This document shows positions 15,200 to 22,357 of a stretch of DNA of 23,427 nt, one piece after another. This DNA comes from Desulfobacteraceae bacterium 4572_89 (GTDB lineage Bacteria > Desulfobacterota > Desulfobacteria > Desulfobacterales > Desulfobacteraceae). Within the stretch, counting starts at the first letter, position 1, and every line of letters starts with the position of its first letter. A program made the translations under genes and the position numbers. The notes under the pieces were generated by a model. That model was not told the DNA's origin. It ran no database searches and saw only the letters and a program-made list of their open reading frames with translations. The DNA is taken from assembly GCA_002085465.1 (NCBI GenBank), contig NBML01000009.1, forward strand, positions 1 through 23,427. The letters run 5' to 3'.

Positions 15200-16894
15200 T
15201 TGGATTCGTTTACAGAACTCAAGCAAGTCATTGATTCAATGGAATCAAGTATTGAAAAGGATCTTGTTAATAATTTTCAACGACTGCTTTCAATCATTGG
15301 CGGCCAGTATTCAGACAAAACTGAAGTGACATCTATTATAAAAATGATGCAGGCCCTGGGCAAATATCTGGGTTCAAAAAAAGACAATGCCCATAAAGAT
15401 TCCATACCTGTGTTAAAATCATTTGCCCATGAGCTTAAAAAGCTTATCCTCAACCCGGATTTTACCAGAGAACAGACCAATCAAATTATATCTGGATGTA
15501 TTAAAAACTACAAATCTTTGAAAAGTAAAATCACTTTTCAACCCCTGGTAAGTGTAAAGGAAATCCAGGATTTAAAGGCCGTAATTCTTGCTGTTGACTG
15601 GGAAATTTCAGATGCAACCATGAAAACCTTTGATTCCGTGACCACCCGACTATTAAATCAATTAAAATCCCAGAAGATCCTTCATGCCTTTTTACGGATT
15701 ATCCATAGCATGGGGCGGTATATTGCCTCAAAAAAGGCAAATGCCCATAAAGATTCCATTTTTTTATTGCGCTCTGTTTTTGAAAATTTTGAAAGAGTTA
15801 TCCAGAATCCTGAAATGCCGTTTCAAGAAAAAAAGCAATTGATAGAAAGTGATGTCAATGCCTTCCATAATTTTAAGAGGGAGATAGCCTCTTTAAAAAA
15901 TAATATTACAACGCCCACCCAAGAAACCGAAGATGAAATTATCCAGCCCGCACTCTCCCACGTCAAGCCCTCCAACAAAAATGCTGCCCAGGATGTGGTA
16001 CCGTTACGCCAGTTGTCACAGGAAGAAACTTCAATGAACGGGCAATCCCTGGATTCAGAAATCATAGCACCGGCTTTGGCAGGCGGGGAAAAAAAGTCAC
16101 AAGCCCATCGGGATATTATGGATGAACTTTTCAGTGTTAAAGAAACACCGGCTGATGAATTGCTGGATGCCATTCACCTGGCAGAGATTCACGGCCCGGA
16201 TCAGCAGAAGGACTCGAATGAACCCACAAAAGAAGAGCTACAGAGAAAAGGAATTAAAAATTTTACCCCCAGGCGTATGGACAATGAACCCATACCTGAA
16301 ATCGAAAATCGCCTGGATGAATTTTTCAGCCTGGATATCTCTGAAAACAAAACAACTATCAAAGATAATAATCTTACCCTGGAATCTGACCAGAAAGATC
16401 CTGTCCACCCTTCAGATGATAACTCCCTAGAGGTCATTGAACCCAGTGAGGCAAGTGAGGCCATTATACCGTTTCAGGATGAAGATGAGTCTTTTCAGGA
16501 AAACCCAAATGAAGAGGATACTGCCCTGGCAGCTGTCAACAGGTTAAAAACTCTTGTGGAAACCCATGATGGATTATTGGAAGATAAATCTCTGACCATC
16601 ATGGATAAAGATCTTTCCAAATTAAAAAACCTCTGGCAGGATGATCTTGACAAAACCATGCTGATTGGTATCATATCCGGACTGGTTCTGTTATTAAAAA
16701 ATCGGTCTTTGCCGGCTTCACAGGAGATCGGAGCTATGGAGAGCAAAGAAGCCCAGGCCAATTCAGAGCAGTCAATACCAGATCAATCGATACCGGAGGA
16801 ACCTGTATCAGAACAATCCATATCTGATAAATTGGATACCCCTCCCTTAAGTTTTTGGGGAAAACTCAAATCCATAGTTTCATATAAAAAATAA
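15200..16894 (+). CDS. Duplicated helical protein of an MglA/Roadblock cluster, function unknown
   Basis: 564 residues from a TTG start with AAGGAGG 6 bases upstream, 10 bases after the GTPase. Residues ~20-111 and ~134-229 are an internal duplication; the best-kept block is GKYLGSKKDNAHKDSI (54-69) versus GRYIASKKANAHKDSI (172-187). An acidic, probably disordered stretch of ~230 residues follows. It holds two pairs of repeated short motifs: DEIIQPAL (245-252) and SEIIAPAL (286-293), then MDELFSV (307-313) and LDEFFSL (372-378). A short hydrophobic helix (LIGIISGLVLLL) and a basic C-terminal end (FWGKLKSIVSYKK) close it. I recognise no family. Two helical domains plus a linker with docking-like motifs suggest a scaffold or effector of the GTPase; that is inference. 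Confidence 0.82.
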   Translation: MDSFTELKQVIDSMESSIEKDLVNNFQRLLSIIGGQYSDKTEVTSIIKMMQALGKYLGSKKDNAHKDSIPVLKSFAHELKKLILNPDFTREQTNQIISGCIKNYKSLKSKITFQPLVSVKEIQDLKAVILAVDWEISDATMKTFDSVTTRLLNQLKSQKILHAFLRIIHSMGRYIASKKANAHKDSIFLLRSVFENFERVIQNPEMPFQEKKQLIESDVNAFHNFKREIASLKNNITTPTQETEDEIIQPALSHVKPSNKNAAQDVVPLRQLSQEETSMNGQSLDSEIIAPALAGGEKKSQAHRDIMDELFSVKETPADELLDAIHLAEIHGPDQQKDSNEPTKEELQRKGIKNFTPRRMDNEPIPEIENRLDEFFSLDISENKTTIKDNNLTLESDQKDPVHPSDDNSLEVIEPSEASEAIIPFQDEDESFQENPNEEDTALAAVNRLKTLVETHDGLLEDKSLTIMDKDLSKLKNLWQDDLDKTMLIGIISGLVLLLKNRSLPASQEIGAMESKEAQANSEQSIPDQSIPEEPVSEQSISDKLDTPPLSFWGKLKSIVSYKK

Positions 16895-16895
16895 A

Positions 16896-17375
16896 ATGAT
16901 TTTTTTTTGCGAAGATTGCGGAGAGAAAAACGATTTGGGAAAGGAGAATATTAAAAACGGGAAGGCTGTATTTCGCTGTGTTTCATGTCAATATTTAAAC
17001 TCGTATATGGTTTCTGCTGCTTTAAAAGAAACAGATATTCTTCTTAAAAAAATTACATCTTGCCCTGAAGTAATCGGAACTTTTTTATATCACAAAAAAA
17101 ACCGTGTCATCAACAATCATATGCCGAAAATGCTGCATGAGACTGATCTTGAAATACTGGGCCGCTGTTTACTCAACAGTTATTTAACTGCTCAATCTCT
17201 ATATTCGGATATTAATGAAGAAATGGTTACCATATCAGATAAACATATCACCATCCAAAAGATTGAGCCTGATTTGTTTATTTTTATCGTCAGCAAAAAT
17301 CTTCCTCTGTCTGAGACCGTGCAGAATCTATTGATATCATTAATCAAAAAGAAGAATTCCAATGAGTTTTTCTAA
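16896..17375 (+). CDS. Zinc-ribbon plus Roadblock-like domain protein
   Basis: 159 residues. The N-terminus has two CxxC knuckles, C5/C8 and C28/C31, spaced as in a zinc ribbon. From about residue 57 (CPEVIGTFLYHKK) to the end, the alternation of strands and helices (NRVINNHMP, LEILGRCLLNSYLTAQSLY, MVTISDKHITIQKIEPDLFIFIV) looks like a Roadblock/LC7 fold, though similarity is weak. The start is one base after the previous stop and the end overlaps the next gene by 14 bases, so the genes are tightly coupled. A zinc-anchored partner of the MglA-type GTPase or of its Roadblock protein is a reasonable guess. Confidence 0.75.
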   Translation: MIFFCEDCGEKNDLGKENIKNGKAVFRCVSCQYLNSYMVSAALKETDILLKKITSCPEVIGTFLYHKKNRVINNHMPKMLHETDLEILGRCLLNSYLTAQSLYSDINEEMVTISDKHITIQKIEPDLFIFIVSKNLPLSETVQNLLISLIKKKNSNEFF

Positions 17376-17688
17376 AGAATTTTTGAATATTGCTAAAATT
17401 TCAGGAGTTGATCGATATATTTTTCTGGATGATCAAGGAAATATTGCAGCCCATGACATAAAAAACCCTCAAAAGGCTTCTGAAATGTTCTTTTCCTGCA
17501 ATCAAAATATTCGGGCCATCAGTAGTAATAAATTCAAATACGCTATTTTTTCCAGAAAAAATAAAAAAAACATTTTAATTTTTCCTGTTGGTAATTATTC
17601 CCTTGGGGTGATAAAACAAGAAGGCATGGACACGCTTGTTCTGGTAGATAGTATATCAAAATTTCTCAATGAACTTATGCATAAATAA
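17362..17688 (+). CDS. Small Roadblock-like protein
   Basis: 108 residues. The order KISGVDRYIFLDDQGNIAAHD, a helix, then KFKYAIFSRKNKKNILIFPVG, YSLGVIKQ and a C-terminal helix (TLVLVDSISKFLNELM) is the Roadblock/LC7 pattern in a short version, with a shorter central helix than in the MglB-like protein at 14143. Its ATG lies inside the last codons of the zinc-ribbon gene. It may pair with that protein as a heterodimer. This is a fold-level guess with no strong sequence signature. Confidence 0.7.
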   Translation: MSFSKEFLNIAKISGVDRYIFLDDQGNIAAHDIKNPQKASEMFFSCNQNIRAISSNKFKYAIFSRKNKKNILIFPVGNYSLGVIKQEGMDTLVLVDSISKFLNELMHK

Positions 17689-17722
17689 GCTATAGCAAAA
17701 AAAGATACAAAAGGGAGGCTTC

Positions 17723-17998
17723 ATGACCGCACAGATGACAATATCCATTTTCACTCTGGTAATATATCTTATTATCATATTTGTATTCAATAAAGCCCGA
17801 ATTAAATACGCAGGCGGAAAAGTTGGAACGGTAATAAACCTGATACTTATAACTGTCTGTCTTTTGTTTGTTGCAGATTATGTGATTATCTTTGATCAAA
17901 TCCTGGATGCTGAAGTTCTTAGTATTATCCGGGCCCTGTTCAGGACAGCTGCCCTTTCTTTTTTAGCCTATGGGGGAGCAAAAATAGCGGATTCATAA
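17723..17998 (+). CDS. Small membrane protein
   Basis: 91 residues with GGGAGG 5 bases before the ATG. Three hydrophobic segments are visible: about 5-23 (ISIFTLVIYLIIIFVFN), 37-56 (VINLILITVCLLFVADYVII) and 65-84 (IIRALFRTAALSFLAYGG). Short loops with a basic ARIKYAGGK segment lie between. No family recognised. It comes 34 bases after the Roadblock-like gene on the same strand and could anchor the module to the membrane. Confidence 0.72.
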   Translation: MTAQMTISIFTLVIYLIIIFVFNKARIKYAGGKVGTVINLILITVCLLFVADYVIIFDQILDAEVLSIIRALFRTAALSFLAYGGAKIADS

Positions 17999-18009
17999 AT
18001 ATTGTCCTG

Positions 18010-19239
18010 TCATGAAAAAAAAGAAAAAATTCCTTTCCTGGGTTTTCCCTTTTTTCCATCCGTATTGAATTCTGAACGTATTGCATCAATGATGTTTCTC
18101 ATATCATTGACAATTTTATTTTTTTCTTTTGATCCGGTTTGATATTTTTTTACATACCCCAATACTTTTTCAATATTATCCAGCACCTTTATCAATGGCT
18201 GGACCCCTAAAATTTCCCCCACCTTTTTTAATACCTGGAAACAATACTCGATGAACCCGGAAATTAAAAATTCTTTCTGGTTTTCAATGTGCTCCATATC
18301 TTTCAAGACAGAGGTAATTGACTTAAGATTTAAATTTTTATGATTATCCGGATGATACCCCTTAAACAGGTCTTTAATTTCCTCCACAAGATTGGATTTA
18401 CTTTCCTCGAAAAGCAAAGAACTTCTATCTCCTAATTCATCGACAATGTTTTTCTTTATGGATTGAAAAACATCATTAAAAACAGTGAGGATAGCAGAAT
18501 ACCCATTTGACTCTTCTCCGTCATTGAATTGAACTTCTTCTTCCTGCTCGATCAATCCCGATGAGACCACAGAAAAAAAAATTTTATACACAGCAAATTC
18601 ATCATACCCGCTTTCCGTGATGATCTGCCTGACAGTACGGGTACCGTCAATCAAAGAAAGAACCCGCCATTCATTTGCATTGAGCTTGATTTCATCTTTG
18701 CTTTGAACTTTGCCGGACATTTTAAACACTATCCTGTCACTTGGAATAAATTCTTTAAGGACAGAAAGTTCATCTATTCTTCTGGAAGCTTCAAGGATAA
18801 GCTTCATGGGATTGAGCTGGGTAACAATCATACCTTTTAAATTCAAACGGGCATCTTTATATTCGAATCTTCCTTTTTTCCAGAATAAAAGGTTATACAA
18901 TATGGCCTCAACCTGTTTGGTATTATACTTTTTCAACGTATCCAGGGAGATATATCCCTTTTCCACCAGAACCTTTCCCAGGTGAACCTTTTCTTCCTTG
19001 GCCTGGGACAGACATTTTTGAAGCTGCTGTACTGAGATGACCCCGTCATTACGCATCAAAAAGCCAAGCCTGGCTTCCTTCAGGGATGCATTCGCATAGA
19101 CAATGGTCCCCTGTTCAAAAAAAACCCGGCTTTTTTCATTATCACTGGTTACTGTGAGTACTCCGGTTTTTTGATCATTGCACAGAAGCTGAAGGATACT
19201 GGCAAGTGTTAACCCTTCAAAATCACCCTGAAGATTCAT
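18010..19239 (-). CDS. PATAN (DUF4388) domain protein
   Basis: 409 residues. The N-terminus MNLQGDFEGLTLASILQLLCNDQKTGVL and VFFEQGTIVYANA are the DUF4388/PATAN signature. RLGFLMRNDGVISVQQL and LGKVLVEKGYISLDTL resemble the paired helical repeats of MshEN-type domains. A winged-helix-like segment (WRVLSLIDGTRTVRQIITESGYDEFAVYKIF) ends near residue 230. The rest is charged and helical, closing with a basic GKKGKPRKGIFSFFS tail. The ATG has AAAGGG 5 bases upstream. PATAN proteins occur in signalling; in cyanobacteria PATAN-containing regulators bind type IV pilus motors. It converges on the MglA/Roadblock cluster with an 11-base gap, which supports a shared role. Confidence 0.87.
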   Translation of the reverse strand: MNLQGDFEGLTLASILQLLCNDQKTGVLTVTSDNEKSRVFFEQGTIVYANASLKEARLGFLMRNDGVISVQQLQKCLSQAKEEKVHLGKVLVEKGYISLDTLKKYNTKQVEAILYNLLFWKKGRFEYKDARLNLKGMIVTQLNPMKLILEASRRIDELSVLKEFIPSDRIVFKMSGKVQSKDEIKLNANEWRVLSLIDGTRTVRQIITESGYDEFAVYKIFFSVVSSGLIEQEEEVQFNDGEESNGYSAILTVFNDVFQSIKKNIVDELGDRSSLLFEESKSNLVEEIKDLFKGYHPDNHKNLNLKSITSVLKDMEHIENQKEFLISGFIEYCFQVLKKVGEILGVQPLIKVLDNIEKVLGYVKKYQTGSKEKNKIVNDMRNIIDAIRSEFNTDGKKGKPRKGIFSFFS

Positions 19240-19359
19240 AATACCCTTTTATTCCTTCTTATTAGGTTAAATTAAAAAAATCCCCGAAATCGACATCCCG
19301 GACATATCCCCATTTATCTATACCATTCCGGGACTGCTATGTAAATCACGGAAAACCAA

Positions 19360-19380
19360 CTTGTCCTGCACAAGGCAGGA
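19360..19380 (+). promoter_or_regulatory. Two mutually exclusive small hairpins before the leader ORF
   Basis: CTTGT (19360-19364) can pair with ACAAG (19370-19374), while TCCTGC (19364-19369) can pair with GCAGGA (19375-19380). The second arm overlaps the start of the AGGAGGGG ribosome binding site. The two hairpins share bases and cannot form together, as in a switch. The stems are only 5-6 bp, so chance is possible. Apart from this, the 19240-19389 gap shows only the ribosome binding site of the PATAN gene. Confidence 0.35.
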
Positions 19381-19389
19381 GGGGAGTGT

Positions 19390-19479
19390 ATGCATTCTTC
19401 CCAGGCAACGAGCTCAATTGACTCTAAGATAATTTTATGGTTTTATATAGTCAGGTTTTTGAACCCCTACAGTGGATGA
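19390..19479 (+). CDS. 29-residue leader ORF overlapping the protease start
   Basis: The ORF begins at an ATG with a strong AGGAGGGG ribosome binding site 5 bases upstream and encodes 29 residues. It has a Ser/Thr-rich start and a hydrophobic core (IILWFYIVRFL). Its TGA (19477-19479) overlaps the ATG at 19476 of the protease in an ATGA arrangement typical of translational coupling. The strength of the ribosome site contrasts with the lack of one at any protease start. I recognise no homologue; it may be a leader peptide rather than a functional protein. Confidence 0.5.
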   Translation: MHSSQATSSIDSKIILWFYIVRFLNPYSG

Positions 19480-20318
19480 AGAAAATATCTGGGTATTTTA
19501 TGAGCCAATATTTTAAAATTACTGGAAAACCAATAAAATACAAAAGAATAGTTTTTGTACTGGTTGTTTTTTTATCTTTCTTCTTCATCATGGATCCAGT
19601 CCGGGCCGATTTTAATGAGGAAGACAATAAACTTGCCTCTTTAATTCAAAGAATGAAGCCGGGAATAGTCAGCATTGGTACTTTTTATTTTAAAGATAAA
19701 CCCATGGTTAAATTTTCCGGGACAGGTTTTGTCATTGGAAAGGGCAGCAGAATTGTCACCAACCACCATGTAATTGCCTTCATCAGAGAAAAAAAACAGG
19801 TGTTTAATTTACGGATTTTTCACAAAGACCTGCCCGTAAAAGGGATTAAGGCAGAAATACTGGCAGAAGATAAATTTCATGACCTGGCTATTTTAGGAAT
19901 CCAGGAAAAAACCCTTTTGCCATTGCCATTGGGAAAAGAGAGAAGAATAAAAGAGGGACATAAAATAGCTTTTACAGGCTATCCCATTGGATTTATCCTG
20001 GGACTTCACCCCACCACCCACACAGGAATCATTTCAGCAATTGCCCCCATTATTCTGCCAAGCCCCAGTGCATCCATCATTAACGGGGATTTAATCAAAC
20101 ATTTAAAAAAGCCCTTTGATATTTTCCAGATCGATGCAGCAGCCTACCCCGGAAACAGTGGAAGCCCGGTATACTGGATTGCCACGGGTGAAGTTGTAGG
20201 AGTGATAAACATGGTTTTCATTAAAGGGAAAAAAGAACATGTACTTAAAGAACCTACCGGTATCACCTATGCCATACCCATACAATTTGTCCATGAACTC
20301 AATCAGACAATCCCATAA
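19476..20318 (+). CDS. Secreted trypsin-like serine protease (HtrA-type, no PDZ)
   Basis: 280 residues from the ATG at 19476, favoured because a leader ORF stops on it; ATGs at 19437 and 19500 are alternatives. A basic stretch and hydrophobic segment (RIVFVLVVFLSFFFIM) end in a possible signal-peptidase site after VRA. The mature part has the catalytic triad in order: His in TNHHVI, Asp in KFHDLAILG and Ser in YPGNSGSPV. Typical flanking motifs are SGTGFVIGKGSRIVTNHHV and GYPIGF. It ends shortly after the protease domain (ITYAIPIQFVHEL), so the PDZ domain of DegP/HtrA is absent. It probably acts in the periplasm on envelope proteins; the substrate is unknown. Confidence 0.88.
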   Translation: MKKISGYFMSQYFKITGKPIKYKRIVFVLVVFLSFFFIMDPVRADFNEEDNKLASLIQRMKPGIVSIGTFYFKDKPMVKFSGTGFVIGKGSRIVTNHHVIAFIREKKQVFNLRIFHKDLPVKGIKAEILAEDKFHDLAILGIQEKTLLPLPLGKERRIKEGHKIAFTGYPIGFILGLHPTTHTGIISAIAPIILPSPSASIINGDLIKHLKKPFDIFQIDAAAYPGNSGSPVYWIATGEVVGVINMVFIKGKKEHVLKEPTGITYAIPIQFVHELNQTIP

Positions 20319-20363
20319 AATTATTTTATTGTTTTCACTGTCCCATATAATATATGATACCCC

Positions 20364-20849
20364 ATGCTGAATTCCCTGAAAAAATATCTAAAAAAGGCAA
20401 AAGAAGAGGTTTCAAAAGAATATTCCATTGGATCTTCCCAGCCAAGCAAGACAGAACCGGACCAGACAAAACCAGGCCAGACCGATTCAGATCAATCCCT
20501 GTCCAGAGACGAATCTCTGCCCTCACTTTCCAAGACCTGGATCGGAGTCGATCTTGATGGAACCCTGGCATACTACGATACAGACTCATCCATTGAAAAG
20601 GTGGGAGAACCCATTCCAGCCATGCTGGCTCTGGTAAAAAAAATGATCAATAACCAGATCCGGGTCAAAATATTTACTGCCAGGGCAACTGACCCGGAGC
20701 AGTTGCCCATTATCCGGAAATGGTTGAAAAAGAACAACCTTCCTGAACTTGAGATAACAAATATTAAAGACTATTATATGCTGAAACTCTACGATGACAG
20801 ATGTATCCAGGTTGAAAAAAACACAGGACGTCTTATAACAGAAAAATAG
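20364..20849 (+). CDS. HAD-superfamily hydrolase-like protein with low-complexity N-terminus
   Basis: 161 residues. After a lysine-rich helix (LKKYLKKAKEEVSKEY) and a Pro/Gln/Asp/Ser-rich linker up to about residue 56, a compact HAD-like domain begins. WIGVDLDGTLAYYD is motif I with both aspartates, VKIFTARA is motif II, and LEITNIKDYYMLKLYDDRCIQV supplies the later lysine and DD acidic pair. IQVEKNTGR is typical of a small uncharacterised HAD-like group. No cap domain is seen. The phosphatase substrate is unknown. The linker has repeated DQxxxxQTDSDQ-like sequence. No clear ribosome binding site was seen. Confidence 0.8.
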   Translation: MLNSLKKYLKKAKEEVSKEYSIGSSQPSKTEPDQTKPGQTDSDQSLSRDESLPSLSKTWIGVDLDGTLAYYDTDSSIEKVGEPIPAMLALVKKMINNQIRVKIFTARATDPEQLPIIRKWLKKNNLPELEITNIKDYYMLKLYDDRCIQVEKNTGRLITEK

Positions 20850-20918
20850 AGTACTAGAAATAATGCAGAAAAAAATTATTGAAAATAAAGTTAAATTTTA
20901 TAGGGGGATGAACCCAAA

Positions 20919-21662
20919 ATGAAGTATCTCTACTATATTGCAGGGATCCTGGTTGTTTTTTCAATACTGGCAGCCTATGGACTTATGGGCACCAGAGTCA
21001 AAATTTCAAAACCCTCCATTGTGGTGAATGACCGCATCATAACCGAATTTGAATTTAAAGAGATGCTGGTGTCCAAACCCTATTATATGACAAAAGACCA
21101 GTATATTGATTCCATCATAACCAGGCAGCTTTTAATTCAGGAAGCAGTCAGCCAGGAAATCAACAAAGAAGAATCCTTTCGTAAAAGTATTGAAAGCTTT
21201 TATGAACAATCCCTTATCAAGATACTTCTGGACAGAAAATCAGACTCGCTGGCAGTGGATGTGACAGACCGGGAAATGGAAAAATACCAAAAATTTTCCC
21301 AGAGCAGAGTTTATGTTTCAAAACTGGTGTATAAAACATTGGATGAGGCCCTGGCCGGGAAAAATTTCACTCTCCAGAAAATTGAGTCTGACTTTATTGA
21401 TATTTCTGATTATTTAAAAGCCATTATTTTATCCCTTGAAAAAGGCGAGTCTTCCCAACCCCTGAAATCCAATTCAGGGATGCCCGATTCAAGCGTGGTG
21501 GTTTACCGGCTGGATGATGTAAAACAGCTGGATACAGGAAAAATAAAGGAGATAGACATGGAAAGGGTTTCTCTGTTTATCCGGGATAAAAAAAAGGAAG
21601 CTCTGATGGATGAATGGACAAAAACACTGAAAAAAAAGGCTGAAATCTGGAGGAAAAAATGA
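20919..21662 (+). CDS. Membrane-anchored SurA-N-like periplasmic chaperone
   Basis: 247 residues. An N-terminal hydrophobic segment (residues 4-23) serves as anchor or signal. VNDRIITEFEFKEML, YIDSIITRQLLIQEAVSQEIN and FRKSIESFYEQSLIKILLDRK follow the SurA/PrsA N-terminal helical chaperone pattern. A later stretch (RVYVSKLVYKTLDEALAG, FIDISDYLKAIILSLEKGESSQPL) corresponds to a degenerate parvulin-type region, so it may lack isomerase activity. The chain ends with a lysine-rich helix. The ATG is 11 bases after AGGGGG. Its stop overlaps the next start (ATGA at 21659), so it is coupled to the HAMP protein. It probably helps fold exported proteins, perhaps those encoded nearby. Confidence 0.8.
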   Translation: MKYLYYIAGILVVFSILAAYGLMGTRVKISKPSIVVNDRIITEFEFKEMLVSKPYYMTKDQYIDSIITRQLLIQEAVSQEINKEESFRKSIESFYEQSLIKILLDRKSDSLAVDVTDREMEKYQKFSQSRVYVSKLVYKTLDEALAGKNFTLQKIESDFIDISDYLKAIILSLEKGESSQPLKSNSGMPDSSVVVYRLDDVKQLDTGKIKEIDMERVSLFIRDKKKEALMDEWTKTLKKKAEIWRKK

Positions 21663-22333
21663 GTGATAAAGGCCGTTTTAAACGGCGGAACTATTTTATC
21701 GACAAGGAATTCCAGGGAAAAACCATTTTCAACTATTTCATCCTGCTTGCTCTGGGCAGTATCCTGTTTGTGGGGATATTCAGTTTTTTCTCATCCAATA
21801 CCCTGTCCATAGTATATGACAATTATCATCTGCGCCTGGGAACTACACCGGGAATTCTTTTTAAAAAAATACTCAGCACCCAGTGGCTGTTCATTGTCAT
21901 TGGCGGAATTGCAGTTATTTTCATTACCATGCGCCTGACCCACAGAGTTGCCGGACCCTTTTTCAGATTTGAAAAAAGCCTTGATGAAATGATTGAACAC
22001 GATATTTCAAACAAAATTGTTTTGAGACAAAAAGATGAGGGAAAGGACCTTGCCTTGAAAATCAATCGATTTAACTCTGGACTTTCTGAACAATTGACCT
22101 TGATTGGTGAACTGAATTCAACCATTGCCATTTCAGCCAGAATGCTTGAAAAAGAAATTTCCCACGCAAAACAGCCAAAGCAACAGGAGCAACCAAAGCA
22201 GGCAGATGAAAACAGGCAGGCAGATAAAAATTCCAATGAAATTTCCCGCCTCATTGGAATCATCAAGGAAAGCCAGAAAAGCATTGAAACTGAGATAAAC
22301 AAATTTACATGTAACAGCAGCCTCAGGCCCTAG
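21659..22333 (+). CDS. Two-TM HAMP-domain protein
   Basis: 224 residues. TM1 is about residues 22-45 (YFILLALGSILFVGIFSFF) and TM2 about 75-92 (WLFIVIGGIAVIFITM), with only a short periplasmic loop. RLTHRVAGPFFRFEKSLDEM begins a HAMP domain, typical of similar small proteins in deltaproteobacteria. The C-terminal part is a coiled-coil-like helix with a Gln/Lys-rich linker (AKQPKQQEQPKQADENRQAD). There is no kinase or methyl-accepting domain, so it may pair with a separate signalling partner. The start overlaps the SurA-N-like gene by 4 bases. Confidence 0.83.
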   Translation: MSDKGRFKRRNYFIDKEFQGKTIFNYFILLALGSILFVGIFSFFSSNTLSIVYDNYHLRLGTTPGILFKKILSTQWLFIVIGGIAVIFITMRLTHRVAGPFFRFEKSLDEMIEHDISNKIVLRQKDEGKDLALKINRFNSGLSEQLTLIGELNSTIAISARMLEKEISHAKQPKQQEQPKQADENRQADKNSNEISRLIGIIKESQKSIETEINKFTCNSSLRP

Positions 22334-22357
22334 GATACGATTTCCATGAATCGTATC
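22334..22357 (+). promoter_or_regulatory. Perfect 9-bp hairpin holding the start codon of the metallopeptidase-like gene in its loop
   Basis: GATACGATT (22334-22342) and AATCGTATC (22349-22357) are exact reverse complements. The six-base loop TCCATG ends with the start codon at 22346. The AGGA ribosome-binding sequence (22332-22335) is partly in the stem. No U-run follows, so it is not a terminator. It could limit translation initiation or serve as an operator palindrome. Confidence 0.65.

Noticed and set aside
17689..17722. GCTATAGC palindrome followed by an A-run, considered as a terminator
   Set aside because: The palindrome has no loop, the A-run is on the wrong side for the plus strand, and the next gene has a normal ribosome binding site.
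19418..19448. TTGACT with a TATA-like stretch 19-20 bases later, before the protease
   Set aside because: The spacing is too long, and both boxes fall inside the leader ORF. A promoter there would move the protease start to 19500, so it is only a competing possibility.
20346..20351. Perfect TATAAT just before the HAD-like gene
   Set aside because: No acceptable -35 box lies 16-19 bases upstream and the surrounding DNA is AT-rich, so it was not called a promoter.
20428..20637. Alternative-frame ORFs over the repetitive N-terminus of the HAD-like gene
   Set aside because: They arise from the low-complexity CCAGAC-type sequence and lack start signals; the HAD frame has clear motifs.
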